64,000 nucleotides of DNA from Paraburkholderia sp. BL21I4N1 (GTDB lineage Bacteria; Pseudomonadota; Gammaproteobacteria; Burkholderiales; Burkholderiaceae), in NCBI RefSeq assembly GCF_002973525.1, contig NZ_PVEN01000025.1, positions 1 to 64,000 on the forward strand, given 5' to 3'. This document shows positions 30,337 to 38,584 of this stretch, piece by piece (within the stretch, counting starts at the first letter, position 1; each line of letters begins with the position of its first letter). A program made the translations under genes and the position numbers. The notes under the pieces are model-generated. The model did not search any database. It was not told the origin of the DNA and was given only the letters and a program-made list of their open reading frames with translations.

Positions 30337-30806
30337 CAATTCCTGCCTCGAATAGTCAGTCGTTCAATCGTTGAAAGGGGCGCCGCGGTGTGAGCGGGAG
30401 GTGCCGCGCCGGACGCATTGGCATTCACAAAAGGCACGCATTCCGGCAGCTTCAGAAACGCCAGCGCCATCGAATTCGCACTGGGCTCGTCGCTGCCGAC
30501 CACCTTCGTCAGCGTTCGCGCCCCCAGTGCATAGTGGCCGTCGAGCACCTGGGACGTCCCGAGCCATGCACACGCGAGCGCGCTGTCCGGCACGACCTCG
30601 AGCGCCCTCGCGAATAGCAACGACGCGCCGCGATAGTTCGCGCGATCGACCTCGACCAGGCCCAGCCCGAGATACGGAAAAGCGCGCTGCGGATACAGCA
30701 GCGCGAGCCGCTCGAACAGATAGCGCGCGTCGTCGAAACGACGGTAGACGCGGGCAAGGTGACCGATCGAGATCAGCAATTCCAAGGTGTCGTCCTGCAT
30801 CGGCAT
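30336..30806 (-). CDS. TPR-like T3SS protein (HrpB1/HrpK family)
   Basis: This is a protein of 156 residues, with a second Met at residue 3. Repeated helix pairs such as Y-L-F-E-R-L-A-L-L-Y-P-Q-R-A-F-P-Y-L-G-L-G and A-L-A-C-A-W-L-G-T-S-Q-V show TPR-like repeats, as in the HrpB1 (Xanthomonas) / HrpK (Ralstonia) family. Those proteins are encoded in hrp clusters and are thought to act in the periplasm or as chaperones. The equivalent slot in animal-pathogen systems is SctG. No signal peptide is evident. Confidence 0.75.
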   Translation of the reverse strand: MPMQDDTLELLISIGHLARVYRRFDDARYLFERLALLYPQRAFPYLGLGLVEVDRANYRGASLLFARALEVVPDSALACAWLGTSQVLDGHYALGARTLTKVVGSDEPSANSMALAFLKLPECVPFVNANASGAAPPAHTAAPLSTIERLTIRGRN

Positions 30807-30817
30807 GGATCACCGAA

Positions 30818-30836
30818 GACGCCGCGAAGGCGTCTC
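30818..30836 (-). promoter_or_regulatory. intercistronic hairpin after the needle gene
   Basis: AGACGCC, a 5-base loop and GGCGTCT form a perfect 7-bp stem in the 49-base gap between the pilus/needle gene and the HrpB1-like gene. There is no T-run, so it is more likely to protect the upstream mRNA segment or partly stop transcription than to end it fully. Confidence 0.5.
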
Positions 30837-30855
30837 CGTCCTGGTTAAAAAAGCG

Positions 30856-31224
30856 TTATCGGGTGTTCTGTGCCACCGCCTTCTGCGAATCGTTGACGCT
30901 GTTCATCATGTTCGTCGCGGTGGAGTTAAAGGTGCTCAGTTCGCCCACCGCCTGCTGGGCCTCCAGCATTTCGATGTTCCCCTGGTTGCTGCCTTGCGCC
31001 GCGTTGGCCATCTGACCGCCGAGCTGTTGTTGGGCCCCGTCAGCGTTCTGCGCGTTCTGCAACGTGTTGTTGACCTTGTTGTTCTCCTTTTCGAGGATCC
31101 TCTCCAGCAAACCGAGCAGTCCGCCGGTAGAGAGGCTTTGATTGCCCGCGAGGGCGGAGCTGGAGAAACCCGGCGCGAAAGGACCCGCGATACCACGGTT
31201 GATCGCGTCCATATTCATTGTCAT
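30856..31224 (-). CDS. sctF: probable T3SS needle/Hrp pilus subunit (SctF-like)
   Basis: This is a 122-residue Cys-free protein, rich in Asn, Gln, Ala and Ser, with no signal peptide. The C-terminal 70 residues are predicted amphipathic helix ending M-M-N-S-V-N-D-S-Q-K-A-V-A-Q-N-T-R, in the manner of needle and Hrp pilin subunits that polymerise through their C-terminal helix. Pilins of this type are too variable for firm assignment. Position between sctD and sctI-J and a strong AAGGAG site 9 bases before the ATG, the best in the operon, suit a highly made subunit. It is longer than classical needle proteins (about 80 residues). Confidence 0.6.
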   Translation of the reverse strand: MTMNMDAINRGIAGPFAPGFSSSALAGNQSLSTGGLLGLLERILEKENNKVNNTLQNAQNADGAQQQLGGQMANAAQGSNQGNIEMLEAQQAVGELSTFNSTATNMMNSVNDSQKAVAQNTR

Positions 31225-31239
31225 GATTGATACTCCTTA

Positions 31240-31509
31240 CTATTGACTACGCGCGTCGACGAAGCTTGCGCTTCGTTCCACCACCTGCCGAGCGGCGCGT
31301 AAACACTCGACAAGAAGAATCAGTTCTTTTCTGAGCGCCGGCGACGCGTTCGTCACGGCGTCGCTCAGGCGCTCGATTTCCGCCGTCAACCGGGCCACGA
31401 TCACGGTCCGGCCCGCGCCGCCGCGCTCGGCGAGTTGTGCTTCGAGCGGCAGATCGCCAAACGAGCCGAGCGTGCTTTTACCGGCAGTTGTCGGGGGCAT
31501 GGGCGGCAT
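31240..31509 (-). CDS. small T3SS-locus protein, possible SctE/needle chaperone
   Basis: This is a protein of about 89 residues: a Pro/Gly-rich start, then two helices (about residues 30-85) with heptad-like leucines (E-A-Q-L-A-E-R; A-E-I-E-R-L-S-D-A-V; R-K-E-L-I-L-L-V-E-C-L). Its place between sctD and the needle gene is the usual slot for small YscE/EscE-type chaperones, which bind the needle subunit. No sequence match is recognised, so the role rests on position. The start overlaps the sctD 3' end by about 30 bases; a Met three codons later is also possible. Confidence 0.55.
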   Translation of the reverse strand: MPPMPPTTAGKSTLGSFGDLPLEAQLAERGGAGRTVIVARLTAEIERLSDAVTNASPALRKELILLVECLRAARQVVERSASFVDARSQ

Positions 31510-32575
31510 CCGCGACGAATTCGTAGATCGAGCCGTCGTCGTCGCGCGTGACTTCCGCAGCGCACGCCGAGAGGCGACTGACATGGCCGATCGGCAAGCG
31601 CGCGCCGACGAAGTAGCGCACGCCCTGCGCGTCCGTCAGCCAGGCTGCATGTCGGCTCGCGAGCAAATTGAGGCCGAGCGCGTCGAGCGGCACACGCACC
31701 CGTTCGCGCGGCTGCGCGTGACCGGGAAAAGCAAGCTCGCGCAAGCCACCGATGTCGGCGCGCGCGAGACGCGCCACGCGCGCGTAGTCCCATGCTTCCG
31801 GCGATAAAAAACCATGCGCGTCGGGCAACAGCGCGTTGAACGCGCCGGGTTGGGTGGCGCGCACCTCGGCGCCACGGTAATAGCGCGCCAGAAATTCGCC
31901 GACCTGCTCCTGCAGTTGCGCCAGCGCGAATACATGCATCACCGGCGCCCGCTGCCGCGACCAGGCGTGCGCGGTCAGCGCGGCGAGATCGGTCGCGGTC
32001 TGCACATAGCCCTCGTAGACCAACGCACCGGTCTTCGGATCGACATGCGTCGTTACCAGCCGGAAGGTTTCTTCGTGGCGCGTGAGACGCTTTTCGACAG
32101 ACGGCGCGGACGAGCCGAGCCACGCCAGCATCGCGAACGCGACGGGTACACCGAGGGCCGTCGCCTTGGTGACCGGTGCGGCGTCGGACCAGCGCTTCAC
32201 GATGTAGCCCAGCGGTTCGTGACGCAGCAAATACGCGCGCTCGGCGTCCCGCGCGAGCGTCGGGCCCGGCGTATCGCGGCCGGCGAAGCGGAACGTCACG
32301 CCGGCCACCGAAAACCATGCGCCGCGCTGCATCCGCACGCGACGTCCGGGCGGCACGCGCCGCCCGAACGCGGCGACGCCGTCGTGCTGCGCGACCAGCG
32401 AGAGCGTGTCGTGTTGCAACTCGACGGTGGCGTGCAGCGGTTCGACGCCGTCGTCGATCACGATCAGGTCCGCGTCGCCACCGCTGCCGATTCGCAACGG
32501 CTGCCCGGCGGACATCACCATGCTCGCGCCGGTATGCACGCCGTCCATCACGACGATCTGCGCGTCAGCGGTCAT
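31478..32575 (-). CDS. sctD: T3SS inner-membrane ring protein SctD (FHA domain)
   Basis: This is a 365-residue protein. The N-terminal cytoplasmic FHA-like domain (about 5-98) has L-R-I-G-S-G-G-D-A-D-L-I-V near residue 28. A single membrane helix follows near 138-155, then a periplasmic ring-building region (about 160-365). This is the SctD/PrgH layout; the FHA domain contacts the sorting platform. It overlaps the sctC stop by 11 bases. Confidence 0.88.
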   Translation of the reverse strand: MTADAQIVVMDGVHTGASMVMSAGQPLRIGSGGDADLIVIDDGVEPLHATVELQHDTLSLVAQHDGVAAFGRRVPPGRRVRMQRGAWFSVAGVTFRFAGRDTPGPTLARDAERAYLLRHEPLGYIVKRWSDAAPVTKATALGVPVAFAMLAWLGSSAPSVEKRLTRHEETFRLVTTHVDPKTGALVYEGYVQTATDLAALTAHAWSRQRAPVMHVFALAQLQEQVGEFLARYYRGAEVRATQPGAFNALLPDAHGFLSPEAWDYARVARLARADIGGLRELAFPGHAQPRERVRVPLDALGLNLLASRHAAWLTDAQGVRYFVGARLPIGHVSRLSACAAEVTRDDDGSIYEFVADAAHAPDNCR

Positions 32576-34658
32576 CGCGAGCCTCCCAAGGCATTTTTTG
32601 CACGAGCGGTAAGGCGGCCGGCGCGGCAGGCAAGGAAGCCGGCGGCGGCGCGAGCTTGCGCAGAGCAGCGTCGACAGACGGCGTGGATGGCGTGGATGGC
32701 GTGGGCTCCGTCATCGTCAGTAGCGCGGCGACGCCATCCGTTTCGGGAGCCGCAGCGGCAACCGGGACCGCCGCGTCCGCGACACTCGCCGCGCTTGAAC
32801 CCGCCAGCGTCACATTCGGCGCACCGTCGCCGGCCACGCTTTTCAAACGCGGCGTGATCACGATCAGCCGCTCGAGCCGCTCATGCTTGGTCTCCGTGTC
32901 GCGGAACAGTGCGCCGAGGTAAGGCACGTCGCCGAGCACCGGCACCTTCGACGTCGTGCGCTCGCTCCGCTCGTACTGATAGCCGCCGATCAGCAGACTC
33001 TCGCCGTCACGCACGATCGCCTGCGTGACGACCGAATGGTTGTCGACCTGCGGAATCCCATCCACCGACGCGGTCGCGTTGAACGCGCCATCGTCGATCT
33101 GGATGTTTAGCCGGATATTGCGGCGCGGCTCGCCGCTCGATTCGATGTTGGGCGTCACCTTGAGCGTCAGGCCGGTGTCGATGTTGTAGAGATCGACAGC
33201 CTGATTGCCCGCGACCCGCACGTACACCGAACTACGCGACGTCAGCGCCGCTTCCGTGTTGTTCAGCGTGAGCACGCGCGGACGCGATTGCACCCGCGCT
33301 TCGCCGGTGTTTTCGAGGGCGTTGAGCTGGGCGAACAGGTACTGCGCGGAGTTACCCACCAGCGTCGCCAGATTCAATCCGGCCGCGGCGCTCGCCGGCG
33401 TCATCAGCGCGGCCGCGCCGAACGAGAGCGGCGCGGCCGCGGTCCCCGAAGCGCCGTTGATCCGCCCATTCGCGCCGCCCCAACTGACGCCGAGCGAGCG
33501 CGCCGCGTTCGACGACACGTCGATCACCACCGCGTCGATCTCGACCAGCTCCTGCGGCTGATCGAGCATGGCGATCGCGCGCTCGTAGTTCGGCATCGTC
33601 GCCGTGAGGTCGCTGACGATCACAGCATTGGTGCGCGCGTCGGCCACGATATTGCGGCGCACTGGGGACGCGGACGACGCCATGCTGCCGTCGCTTTCAG
33701 GCAACGGCGCAAGTGTGCCGCCCGTGCCCCCGCCGCCCGGCGGCACACCCGCCAGACCGAGCCCCAGCAGACTCGGCAACGGCGGCGGCCCGCCACGCGC
33801 GTTGCGCGCTTCGGTCCGCGCGGCGGCACGGGCATCCGCGCTCGCATGCGCATCGTCGGCGCGCGGGCGCGGCGCGTTGCCCGGCCAGCTCTCCGCCATC
33901 AACTGACGCAGTAACGAAGCGACGCCCGGCATCACGCGTTCTTGCGAGCCGACTGTGTAGCGAATGTCCTGCGCCTGCGCATAACGCAGCGGGAAGATGC
34001 GGATCACCGGGTCTTCAGGGTTCGGCGCGACCGTGGTCTGCCGCTGCGCCTGGTCGATCGCTTCCGTGACGGCATCGACAAAGCGCGAAGGACCGGCCAC
34101 CTTCACCGTGGTCGCCGAATATTTGATCGGCAGACGGGCGTCGTCGAGATCGAGATTGCGCAATAGCGAGGCGACCGCTTCACGCGTCATGGGCGCGAAC
34201 GGGATCACCCGGCTGCGCACGTCCGCCGCACTCGCCACGTGCATCGCCTTGCCGTCGAAATACCAGACCAGCCCGTAGGCCTCCGTCAACTGCGTGAATA
34301 CGTTGCCCGGCGTGTCGTCGAAGCGGCCGTTGACCACCCCTTTCACATCGCGGCCAATGTCGGCGCTCAAGCCCTCGACGGCGAGCACATCGCGCAATAC
34401 ATCGGGCAGCGGCGCGCCGTTCACCGCGTAGTGAATCGGCGTGCCGTGCCATGCGGGCGTCGCGGCATTCGCCGGTGTAATCGGGACAAGCGTCGCGATC
34501 GACGCAAGCGAAGCAAGCGACGCACGCGGCAACAGCGCCCAGGCCGCCTCGAACGGCCCCGCGAGGTGACGCAGCGCGGCGCGGGTCGCAACCGGCAACC
34601 AGAGCGGTGGCCCGTCACCCTTCCTGATAATCGAATTATTGCGCCACATCATAAGCAT
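32565..34658 (-). CDS. sctC: T3SS outer-membrane secretin SctC
   Basis: This is a 697-residue secretin and the first gene of the operon. A hydrophobic signal region ends near residue 65 (A-N-A-A-T). N-terminal ring domains follow (about 70-280), and then the C-terminal secretin domain with V-E-I-D-A-V-V-I-D-V-S, the V-Q-S-R-P-R-V-L-T-L-N-N block and D-G-E-S-L-L-I-G-G-Y. A Gly/Ala-rich low-complexity loop (about 255-330) interrupts the ring region, and a Pro/Ala-rich tail follows the barrel. It forms the outer-membrane pore. The N-terminal signal is longer than usual, so the true start may be one of the later Met codons. Confidence 0.93.
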   Translation of the reverse strand: MLMMWRNNSIIRKGDGPPLWLPVATRAALRHLAGPFEAAWALLPRASLASLASIATLVPITPANAATPAWHGTPIHYAVNGAPLPDVLRDVLAVEGLSADIGRDVKGVVNGRFDDTPGNVFTQLTEAYGLVWYFDGKAMHVASAADVRSRVIPFAPMTREAVASLLRNLDLDDARLPIKYSATTVKVAGPSRFVDAVTEAIDQAQRQTTVAPNPEDPVIRIFPLRYAQAQDIRYTVGSQERVMPGVASLLRQLMAESWPGNAPRPRADDAHASADARAAARTEARNARGGPPPLPSLLGLGLAGVPPGGGGTGGTLAPLPESDGSMASSASPVRRNIVADARTNAVIVSDLTATMPNYERAIAMLDQPQELVEIDAVVIDVSSNAARSLGVSWGGANGRINGASGTAAAPLSFGAAALMTPASAAAGLNLATLVGNSAQYLFAQLNALENTGEARVQSRPRVLTLNNTEAALTSRSSVYVRVAGNQAVDLYNIDTGLTLKVTPNIESSGEPRRNIRLNIQIDDGAFNATASVDGIPQVDNHSVVTQAIVRDGESLLIGGYQYERSERTTSKVPVLGDVPYLGALFRDTETKHERLERLIVITPRLKSVAGDGAPNVTLAGSSAASVADAAVPVAAAAPETDGVAALLTMTEPTPSTPSTPSVDAALRKLAPPPASLPAAPAALPLVQKMPWEARDDR

Positions 34659-35095
34659 TAAAAATCCCTGGCTACGTTCATTGACAGCGTTGTCGAGAAT
34701 TTAATGACGACCAGCCCATGCCGGGTAATACACATGTAGGGCCTGCGCGAATGGCTCAATGCCTTGATTCGAACGACCACGACGCCTGATTGCCGGCATT
34801 AGGCGCGCATATCGATCCGAAGACCCGGAAATCCGACTTATCCCGAAATAATCGCGGCTTATCTAGAAAATACGAAAAAGATATAAATGTCGGCAAGTCG
34901 TACTCCTGTATGACCTACTTCGTTCACAGAGAGAGAGGATTGACCAACCCGCTAATCGATTAATCCGATCATGAAAAACGACCCACTCAATCCGTCTCGA
35001 AGCGAATTGCCTTCATCGAAACTTCTTAGTGATTTTTCGGCAACCGACTACTTACTTTCGACGTGCTCACGTCAGACTCCTACATACGACTTCGT
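34659..35095. promoter_or_regulatory. divergent control region between the sct operon and the RHH gene
   Basis: This A+T-rich gap of about 440 bases separates sctC (minus) from the ribbon-helix-helix gene (plus) and must hold the sct operon promoter. A TTCG-N17-TTCG pair at 35036-35060 and a CGAA-N18-CGAA pair near 34760-34785 resemble, but do not match, the hrpII-box spacing (N16). No confident promoter was assigned. Confidence 0.5.
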
Positions 35096-35395
35096 ATGGA
35101 AATGATGCGGTTTTGCAATTTCGCGCCTGGACTGGCCCGCCCCAAGCTGCGTTCGATCCGCATTAACGGTTTTGCAACCTGTTTGCGGCTGGAGGAAATT
35201 TATTGGCGAATCATCGAAGAAATCGCACGTCAGGAATCGCTGACCGTGGGCAAACTGATTTCCAAATGGGCACTTGAAATTGATATGACACAGGAAACCA
35301 TCTGTAATTTCACGGGCTTTATCAGAATTATCTGTGTCACACAAATATTGGAGCAGACATATCCCATCGATATGAAGACGATCGCGCCGCAATAA
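35096..35395 (+). CDS. ribbon-helix-helix domain protein, candidate T3SS-locus regulator
   Basis: This is a protein of about 99 residues with S-I-R-I-N-G-F-A-T-C-L-R-L-E-E-I-Y-W-R-I-I-E-E-I-A near residues 18-42, then a second helix and N-F-T-G-F-I-R-I-I-C-V. This is the RHH_4 domain pattern found in small proteobacterial proteins. Such dimers bind DNA through the paired beta-strand. Placed divergently from sctC, it could control the secretion genes, though RHH_4 proteins elsewhere are of unknown role. The start is uncertain: a GTG at 35063 and several Met codons (35096, 35102, 35105) are in frame, and no clear ribosome-binding site precedes any of them. Confidence 0.65.
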   Translation: MEMMRFCNFAPGLARPKLRSIRINGFATCLRLEEIYWRIIEEIARQESLTVGKLISKWALEIDMTQETICNFTGFIRIICVTQILEQTYPIDMKTIAPQ

Positions 35396-35553
35396 TCATT
35401 CATTTAGCATAAAAATGCGCAAGGAGGTCCATCAAACAGAGCCACTCATTCCCCTCACCTATCGACACACGACAAAATCGATCACCACGCGCAATTGCTC
35501 ACGCAAAAACCGCAACCGAATGGTTTAACTTTTAATCAGGGATTTTTCTCACT

Positions 35554-35964
35554 ATGGCGAATACGATCGACAATTTCGGCAACAACACGCCGTACGATTT
35601 TGGCGATACCTCGATGCCGCAGCAAAACGGCATGCAGTTCAGCGCGAATTTCAACACCGTCTCCATGTTCCCGCCTGACGACGGCGGAGATATGGGCGGC
35701 GTCGGCGGGATCGGCGGGATCGACGGCAGGCAGCGGTCGTTTGCCATGCCCGGCCAGAACGTCGACACACAGGCGCTGCAAGGCGGCGGCGCAGGCGGCG
35801 GTGCAGGCGGCGGTGCAGGCGGAATGGGCATGGGCGGCATCATGGACATGGTCAAGTCCGTCCTTTCCGCCGTGATGCAACTGGCGTCGCCGCTGCTCGG
35901 CATGATGGGTTCGCTGATGGGCGGCCTGGGCGCGCAAGGCAACCAGGGGAACGGCACCGCCTGA
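35554..35964 (+). CDS. glycine-rich harpin-like secreted protein
   Basis: This is a 136-residue protein with no Cys, an acidic Asn/Gln/Phe-rich N-terminus and a long Gly-rich stretch (about 48-95, repeated G-G-G-A). The C-terminal hydrophobic helix M-D-M-V-K-S-V-L-S-A-V-M-Q-L-A is followed by G-M-M-G-S-L-M-G-G. Small, Gly-rich, Cys-free and heat-stable-type composition next to a T3SS is the description of harpins such as Hpa1, PopA and HrpZ, which act at the plant membrane or help translocation. Harpins share composition more than sequence. It is downstream of the RHH gene and upstream of the ART-like gene, on the same strand. Confidence 0.65.
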   Translation: MANTIDNFGNNTPYDFGDTSMPQQNGMQFSANFNTVSMFPPDDGGDMGGVGGIGGIDGRQRSFAMPGQNVDTQALQGGGAGGGAGGGAGGMGMGGIMDMVKSVLSAVMQLASPLLGMMGSLMGGLGAQGNQGNGTA

Positions 35965-36075
35965 CGCCACGCTGAAAAACCGTCGGCCGTCGCGTGTTTT
36001 GCCGGCGGCCGGATCCGGGGGCGGCGTCACGACACGCCGCCCCCGCGCCTACCCCGCTTGCCCTTTCCGAACACC

Positions 36076-36687
36076 ATGAATACTTCCTGCGAGCTTGAGC
36101 CCGCCGATCGCCTGCGGCTCGACACGCTCATTCGATGTGCCAACACGACACGGCACCCCGCCATGATCGAGTTCATCGACAGCGGCCATCGACACATCAA
36201 TGAAACGCTGCGCAATGCCTTGCCCCCCGACGAAACCGTGCAAGGCTTTCTCGATACGCTTCCGCTCATGGCGGATTACACCGGCACGTCGTACCGCGTG
36301 TCGCACATCACGCGGACCGGTCTCGCCGCGCTGCAACGCGGCCACGCGCGACGTTTCGCCGACCTCGGCGCGCAGTACGCCTTCGTGCTGCCGCGCAACG
36401 CTGCCGCCTGGGCGCTGCGAACGGCGTCGGCGTATCCGCACGACGGCCTGTGCGAGCTGTACTCGATCTTCGACGAATCGGTCCCGCAGAAGAATCTGTC
36501 GAGCAGCCGTCTCGCGGATCTGGTGGTCGTGCCGCCGGCCTCGACGCTGTGCCTGAAAGCGCTGAGCTTCGTCGTCGGCACGGCGCCCGCACGCGCCGGC
36601 CGCACGCGCGTGGTCGCTCATTTCGGGCGGGCGGAGCCGTCGTGCGCGGCGCGCTACGATCTCTTCAGCGGAACACGGCACCGCTGA
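36076..36687 (+). CDS. candidate type III effector, ADP-ribosyltransferase-like, possibly inactive
   Basis: This is a 203-residue protein. H-I-N41-E-T-L-R46 and, 27 residues later, Y-T-G-T-S-Y73-R74 follow the order seen in arginine-specific ADP-ribosyltransferases (I-N-x-x-L-R, then the catalytic Arg of strand 1). Where the family has the ARTT turn with E-x-E and then a V-V-x-P-P strand, this protein reads S-S-S-R-L-A-D-L-V-V-V-P-P (142-154), without the catalytic Glu. It may be a degenerate ART, like some plant-pathogen effectors with altered catalytic motifs. Its place downstream of a harpin-like gene beside the T3SS supports secretion. The start is the ATG at 36076; a TTG at 36058 is also in frame. 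The family call is tentative. Confidence 0.45.
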   Translation: MNTSCELEPADRLRLDTLIRCANTTRHPAMIEFIDSGHRHINETLRNALPPDETVQGFLDTLPLMADYTGTSYRVSHITRTGLAALQRGHARRFADLGAQYAFVLPRNAAAWALRTASAYPHDGLCELYSIFDESVPQKNLSSSRLADLVVVPPASTLCLKALSFVVGTAPARAGRTRVVAHFGRAEPSCAARYDLFSGTRHR

Positions 36688-36753
36688 AGAGATCGTCGCC
36701 GGGTGCGAGCGGCCGGGCGATTCGACGGCCCGTCCGGTAAACTGCAGCGCGCC

Positions 36754-37671
36754 GTGCACTTATCCGGATTTCCCGACTTGAACCGCTACGCCCTCCTTCT
36801 CATTACCTCGATGCTGCTGGTCGGCAGCAATGTCGGCATCGGTAAAACGATCGTCGAGTTCGTTCCCGTGCCGTTGTTCGCGCTGCTGCGCTTCGTGATC
36901 GCAATGGCGGTACTGTGGCCTTTGCTGCGCGTGGCCAAACTGCGTCGCGTCAAACGCGGCGAATGGATCAACCTGTTTCTGCAGGGGCTGTTCGGCACCT
37001 TCGGTTTCACGCTGCTGATGCTCAACGGCGTGCAGCGCACCAGCGCGGTCGCGGCCGGCGTCATCACGAGTACGATTCCCGCGGTCGTCGCACTGCTGTC
37101 GTGGCTGATTCTCAAGGAACGTCCGAATGGCCGGGCGCTCGCGTCGATCGCGCTGGCGGTCGTCGGCGTGGTTGTGATCAATCTGGCGCACGTCGATCGG
37201 AACGCGGGCGGCGAGACCTCGTTGAGCGGCAATCTGATGATTCTCGGCGCGGTGTGCTGCGAATCGCTCTACATCATTCTGTCGCGCCGCCTCACGCAGA
37301 CCCTCGCGCCGATCGACATCTGCGCGTACACCCATCTGTTCGGCCTGTTGCTGATGCTGCCGCTCGGCGCCGGCACCCTGTTCGAGTTCGACTATCGCGC
37401 GGTGCCGCTCGGTGTGTGGACACTGGTGCTGTGGTACGGGCTGTCGGCCAGCATCTTTTCGTTCTGGCTGTGGATGAAGGGTATCCGCCACGTGCCCGGC
37501 AGCCTGGCCGGCGTGTTCAGCGCGGTGTTGCCGGTGGCCGCGGCGATCTACGGCATCGCGTTTCTCGGCGAACGGCCGACGCTCGCGCATGGGATCGCGC
37601 TCGCCTGCGTCGTCACGGGAATCGCGCTGGCGAGCCTGAAAGTTGGACGGACGCCGCCCGTGGCGTCTTGA
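36754..37671 (+). CDS. EamA/DMT-family transporter
   Basis: This is an inner-membrane protein of about 305 residues with ten predicted helices in two repeats of the EamA (DUF6) type, with V-G-S-N-V-G-I-G-K at the start of helix 1 and G-E-R-P-T-L-A-H-G near the end of the second repeat. Members export amino acids or other metabolites; the substrate cannot be told. The start is uncertain: GTG 36754 is used, TTG 36778 (M-N-R-Y-A-L-L) would give a tight start on helix 1. It marks the return to core chromosome after the T3SS locus. Confidence 0.88.
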   Translation: MHLSGFPDLNRYALLLITSMLLVGSNVGIGKTIVEFVPVPLFALLRFVIAMAVLWPLLRVAKLRRVKRGEWINLFLQGLFGTFGFTLLMLNGVQRTSAVAAGVITSTIPAVVALLSWLILKERPNGRALASIALAVVGVVVINLAHVDRNAGGETSLSGNLMILGAVCCESLYIILSRRLTQTLAPIDICAYTHLFGLLLMLPLGAGTLFEFDYRAVPLGVWTLVLWYGLSASIFSFWLWMKGIRHVPGSLAGVFSAVLPVAAAIYGIAFLGERPTLAHGIALACVVTGIALASLKVGRTPPVAS

Positions 37672-37920
37672 GGGCCATCGCGAGTGGCTTCCGGCGCGGC
37701 ATTCCGCGCGAGCCACCCTGCCCGCCGTACGGCAGCCAGGCCGGGCGACGCTGTACAATAGCGCGCCCGTTGCGGAGTTTTCCGGCCAGCCGTTGGTCAT
37801 GCTCCGCGCCGTCCGTGCTTCATTTGTGTTTCCGTGTGTCTCTCCGCTCCGCGCGCCTCGCTCGCCGGTTCGGCACATCGAGGCCGTATTCCGTCACCTG
37901 CGTTTCATCCGACTCCGCCT

Positions 37921-38529
37921 ATGTCCGCTCCGCGCCCCGACTCAGCCCGCACGCGTCGCCCCATGCGCCCGTTGCCCGCCATCATTTTCATGAGCCGCTG
38001 GCTGCAAGTGCCGCTCTACCTGGGCCTGATCGTGGCCCAGGGCGTCTATGTCGTGCTGTTCCTCAAGGAAGTCTGGCATCTCGTCTCGGCCTCCATGACG
38101 CTCGACGAAACCAACATCATGCTGGTCGTGCTCGGTCTGATCGACGTGGTGATGATCTCGAACCTGCTCATCATGGTGATCATCGGCGGGTATGAGACCT
38201 TCGTGTCGCGACTCGGCGTCGAGGGTCATCCGGACGAACCGGAATGGCTCGACCACGTGAATGCCGGCGTACTCAAAGTCAAATTGTCGATGGCGCTGAT
38301 CAGCATCTCTTCGATCCATCTGCTGAAGACCTTCATCAGCCCCGACCAGAATTCCACGCACGCCATCATGTGGCAGGTGATCATTCACGTCGCCTTCCTC
38401 TTGTCCGCGCTGGTCATGGCGGCGGTCGACCGCCTCACCACCGGCACGCACCCCAAACATTTTCAGGAACCCGCCGGTCTGCACGCGCTGGGTTCCAACG
38501 GTTCCACTCCCCTGAAGGCGCACGACTGA
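37921..38529 (+). CDS. TIGR00645 / UPF0114 (YqhA-like) membrane protein
   Basis: This is a protein of about 202 residues with three or four membrane helices. The stretch M-S-R-W-L-Q-V-P-L-Y-L-G-L-I-V-A-Q-G followed by I-G-G-Y-E-T-F-V-S-R and K-V-K-L-S-M-A-L-I-S-I-S-S-I-H-L-L-K identifies the UPF0114 family, whose role is unknown. The ATG at 37921 is used; an ATG at 37963 is the other option. It precedes fumA by about 55 bases. Confidence 0.88.
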   Translation: MSAPRPDSARTRRPMRPLPAIIFMSRWLQVPLYLGLIVAQGVYVVLFLKEVWHLVSASMTLDETNIMLVVLGLIDVVMISNLLIMVIIGGYETFVSRLGVEGHPDEPEWLDHVNAGVLKVKLSMALISISSIHLLKTFISPDQNSTHAIMWQVIIHVAFLLSALVMAAVDRLTTGTHPKHFQEPAGLHALGSNGSTPLKAHD

Positions 38530-38584
38530 CTCGCGCAGCCCTGCGATCAGTACAACAAGCGCCATTGTCCCCACTGAGCTAGCC

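Noticed and set aside
35036..35060. hrpII/PIP-type promoter box (TTCG-N17-TTCG)
   Set aside because: Spacing is one base off the N16 rule and it lies very close to the start of the RHH gene; TTCG is frequent, so chance is likely. The CGAA-N18-CGAA pair near 34,760 fails for the same reason.
35421..35429. AAGGAGGTC as ribosome-binding site of another small gene
   Set aside because: No start codon with an open frame follows within the usual 5-12 bases.
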